The position numbers and the translations under genes are program-made. Of a stretch of DNA of 64,000 bases, positions 61,039 through 64,000 are shown piece after piece. Position 1 is the stretch's first letter. Each line of letters starts with the position of its first letter. The notes beneath the pieces were generated by a model. It ran no database searches, was not told where the DNA came from, and saw only the letters and a program-made list of their open reading frames with translations. The DNA comes from Hyaloscypha bicolor E (taxonomy: Eukaryota; Ascomycota; Leotiomycetes; Helotiales; Hyaloscyphaceae). Location: contig NW_020194659.1 of the NCBI RefSeq assembly GCF_002865645.1, positions 4,688-68,687 on the forward strand. Direction: 5' to 3'.

Positions 61039-62979
61039 CTAGCGAACGATGAGTTTCCAATTCGCGTTCAGAATGCTTATCCCCTCAGCCCTAAATGTGT
61101 CCGATTCTGTGTGACTTGTGATGTTCGCTTCCCAAACCATATTCATCGGACTTTCCACGCTGTAGGCAGGCCAAGCAGGCACAGTTGCATCCCTTCCCAC
61201 CCACCGATTCGGATCAAGGTCATAGACGAAGCTTGCCCAAGACTTGCTCATCAAGCTGCTGAGCTGCGTGTAGCTCTCGCTCCTGTTAGAGAACGGATTG
61301 ACGGTATATCCAAGGCCTTGAACATTATTGAAGACAAAGGCTACCTCGGTGAAATGCGTGGCTCCCTGAGGCCAGATGCTTGTGGCGGGCACCGCGTTGA
61401 ATCGATAGCAGTAAGCGGGTACATTGGCTGAAGCCCAGGTATGGCAGGTCAGTCTTCTTCCTGCAATGAACATTTGGTCGCCAAAGTAGGCAGCACTGCG
61501 TCGAAACTGGGCACCGTATGGAGAGCCAAGCACGACATCGCCGCCCAGGGTTTGAGAACTTGGTATTCCTTTATTTGGATCAGAAGGATAGGCTTCCAAT
61601 ATCTCCTGCACAATGTCCCCCGGCCATGCATTTTGAGCAGATGTGGTGGCTGTGTGCGTTCAGCTAGAGTGTTCCACTTGTCAGATTTGAAGACTCACTG
61701 TTGAGATAGTAAACAAAGTCCGCCGTTTCGTTGATACCCAGGGGACTGAATGCAGTTCCTTCATCCGTATTTGCCCCAGATATCACGGGGACATGAACGA
61801 AAGATCCATCTGCCAGCTGCTCACTACCAAGCCTGGCGATGAAGTCGCCATCGAAAGCAGGGCCCCATCCGCTGTTGAACTCGGTTTTGTTGAGGACATT
61901 ATTTAAAACAAAGAGAGGAAGTCTTCGGAGGCAGTCTAAAGAGTCGGTAGAATTGCTGCATCCGGCAGCTGCCACAAGAAGCGCATACCTAGGTTGGTAC
62001 CAGTCTGATCCATTGGTTGCCGAAGAATAGACAGGGTTGCCAGACTCCATTATCCCTGCTCGAAAAAGCTTATCGTCTCGACCGTTAAATGCAACCAGGT
62101 GAAAGCCAACACTCAGAGCTCCTGCACTTTCACCCCAGATGGTAACTTTGGAGGGATCGCCTGTTTCGGTCAGCGGGTGGTTCATCGTTCCTGCCATTTA
62201 CATACCTCCAAAACCAGCGATATTCTCTTGAATCCAATGAAGTGCCAACCTCTGGTCCTTGAGTCCAAGATTGGCCACACCTGCTCTTGCAACATCATTT
62301 CCATTCAAGAACCCGAAAGGACCAAGTCGATAGGCGATGCTGGCGGCAATAATCGGCTTTCCGATGTTGACGGAATTTTGAACAATGAAGGATAAATTGT
62401 ATCGTAGATCAGGCGCCCCCCCATCAAAAAACCCACCACCTACATATCTGTCAGTCTCTGGTTACAGCAGAGGAGGCACACTGACCATGGATCCAGACAG
62501 CGACCGGCAGACTCGTGTTCTCGTAGCCGGATGGCCGCACCACATTCAGATACAAGCAGTCCTCACTCTGAAGCGGATCGTTAGCTGTATGCCAATTCGG
62601 ATTAAAGCTCAACTTACTTGCTGGTACCCCACTTGATCACCACCATAGCCAATACATTCCTGTCTCTCTTAGTAATTGCCCGGTCAGTAGCTAAGTGACT
62701 CACATATGCGTAGTTTGTCGCCGGAAGCACTCCAGTCCAGGCCCAATTCAATGGCTGAGGATTTGCAAATCGAAGCTCCTCCAAAGGCGGCTGTGCAAAT
62801 GGGATTCCGAGAAAGTAGTCTTGAGCATACGTCGAGGAGTGCGAGCCGTAATATGAGCCGTTGCGGATTGTTACAATAGGTGCTTGCCCAGATGAGGTGG
62901 ATTGGTTCCTTGAGACTATTGGGTTGGCGCTGATTGCTGAAGCCAGGAAGGTGAGAGTCAAGAGCGGAGGAAACATCAT
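61039..62979 (-). CDS. Secreted type-B carboxylesterase/lipase
   Basis: Six exons: 62979-62704, 62659-62618, 62567-62486, 62439-62206, 62160-61699 and 61649-61039, about 568 residues. All introns are GT-AG and 44-50 nt long. The N-terminus MMFPPLLTLTFLASAISA is a signal peptide. Family motifs are present in order: FLGIPFAQPP, ECIGYGGDQVGYQQSEDCLY, the oxyanion segment WIHGGGFFDG, the nucleophile elbow VTIWGESAGALSVG (Ser near 223), NTDEGTAF (acid), and GATHFTEVAFVF (His). All catalytic residues are present, so the enzyme should be active on carboxylic esters outside the cell. Several N-x-S/T glycosylation sites occur. A TATAAATA-like box lies on the minus strand at about 63045-63052, some 65 bases upstream. 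It may be a cluster member or an independent secreted hydrolase. Confidence 0.92.
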
Positions 62980-63143
62980 GAGAAGTTAGCTGGTTTGAAG
63001 CTCCAATTCAAAGAAATTGAGATATTTAAAGTTGTGGCATTGGAGTATTTATATCAGACCGCTTAACATCTTTATTTTCGGGCCCGTCCTCATTGAGTAC
63101 GACTCACATTGCTATTGCGGGGCAGATCTCCACTTGAGAAGCC

Positions 63144-63572
63144 ATGGAAGTCAAAGGCGGCAAATTTCATTGTGATGAAGAACCCTGTGCTTTCCTTTGC
63201 CCGAGGAGTCGCCATGATAGCGTCATGCAGGTAAGTTGTGGCGGTACAGATCCCACCCCAACTTCGGCCTCACTTCGGTATTGACCCTGAACGCTCAAGC
63301 CCGTGCAGGATGTCAACGCAAGGCCGAGGGCTGATCCCATCTCTTGGAATTCTCTCCGATTACTGGTGGAAGATTCTATCTGCAGGTTAAGACAGCAAAA
63401 TATGAAATATGTGGGTTATAGAAGTAGGGAGACGTGCATGGAAAGCCAAACACACACGAGGAGAAGGCTAGGTTGCTTTAAATTGAAAACGAACCAGAGA
63501 CCACGCGAACGGAGAAGAGTCGTAGACTCACTCGTTTGGTCGGAGAAGACCCAACATGTGGCCAAAAGGTAA
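63144..63572 (+). CDS. Doubtful small spliced gene
   Basis: ATG at 63144 opens MEVKGGKFHCDEEPCAFLCP with three Cys, followed by a GTAAGT donor at 63231 and a GTGCAG acceptor near 63308. The next frame (to 63572) is Arg-rich with no recognisable domain. The intron signals are good but the protein resembles nothing I know. It could be the fragment of a zinc-finger gene or chance. Confidence 0.2.
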
Positions 63573-64000
63573 GGCTTGGTTTTCGAACAACAGTATTAGG
63601 CAATGCAATCGAAAGCCGCCCGATAAAATGCACTTCCCAAATTTCCTCTCAGCATCTATAAGACTCCAGAATGAATTCCAGACGCGCCAAAATCTTTAAG
63701 CCACAGCTCTCCCGTGCCTGAGTTTCTTGGAGAGGGAATTCTTGATAGGTACTTCCGTGCCATTCATATCCATTGTGGAATCAGGAGGACTCTCGAGCAT
63801 GTGGCTGGAATGTCGGTATAAGGGTTCAGTCCCACATTATCGAAGAATTTAATCATTTGAAAGAGTTGCTAAATACGGGGAACGAGGGAGTTAGCATTTT
63901 GCTCGATCCGGAGTGTTCTAGATAATATTGGGACATTGTCTCTATTCATGAGACGGACAGAGATGGGAAAGGGGTTTCTCCTCATGGCCTACCGGAGCGT
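63573..64000. other. Right margin, nothing recognised
   Basis: Sequence of normal composition without a convincing frame, continuing beyond the window. Confidence 0.4.

Noticed and set aside
1..64000. Giant Starship-type mobile element
   Set aside because: No DUF3435 tyrosine recombinase at a boundary and no terminal pair could be identified, although accessory immunity-type genes are present.
1..64000. tRNA, rRNA or CRISPR features
   Set aside because: No cloverleaf with a GTTCGA-type arm, no rRNA signature and no spaced short repeats were found on reading.

Overview
The window is genomic DNA of a filamentous ascomycete (Pezizomycotina). The evidence is short GT-AG introns of 43-112 nt with CTAAC-type branch points, fungal-only gene families (HET, ubiquitin-like/C2H2 NLR-like proteins, LaeA-like methyltransferase, Sulfotransfer_4, GRF finger) and a two-speed structure. 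Long AT-rich, TpA-rich blocks alternate with gene islands of ordinary composition. Inside the AT-rich blocks former coding regions carry CAG/CAA-to-TAG/TAA and CGA-to-TGA changes, as expected from repeat-induced point mutation (RIP).

Layout. 1-9070: RIP-degraded repeats, with a 33-bp repeat of coding origin and a 182-bp satellite-like array. 9420-13800: a decayed transposon-type gene of about 1,250 codons on the minus strand. 14561-16560: an intact gene for a protein with two ubiquitin-like domains. 16880-17736: a Tc1/mariner relic and a small inverted-repeat element. 17740-36950: nested retroelements, including a minus-strand Copia pol relic interrupted by a 13-kb LTR element (23370-36421) with 306-bp LTRs and an ATTAA target duplication, whose interior holds Gypsy-type pol. 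37100-39100: an OrsD/DUF3505 relic and two solo LTRs, each with a clean 5-bp target duplication. 39282-41766: an intact five-exon gene joining an NLR-type helical N-terminus, a ubiquitin-like domain and C2H2 fingers. 44689-50038: a HET-domain gene split by a 3,007-bp integrase-type (Ginger-like) DNA transposon with a CATG duplication. 50860-53110: repeats and a second, truncated copy of the 9.4-13.6 kb family. 53476-54433: a GRF-finger pseudogene. 55906-62979: a small gene group on ordinary DNA.

Function. The accessory block (about 14-50 kb) holds three genes of the incompatibility/innate-immunity type (two FGFSVGDF-start ubiquitin-like proteins and one HET gene, the last broken). The right-hand block looks like the edge of a secondary-metabolite cluster: an FAD monooxygenase and a LaeA-like methyltransferase share a 319-bp divergent promoter, followed by a broken sulfotransferase-like gene and a secreted type-B carboxylesterase. 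No backbone synthase lies in the window. No tRNA, rRNA or CRISPR was seen. All gene models come from manual splicing and no database search was possible.
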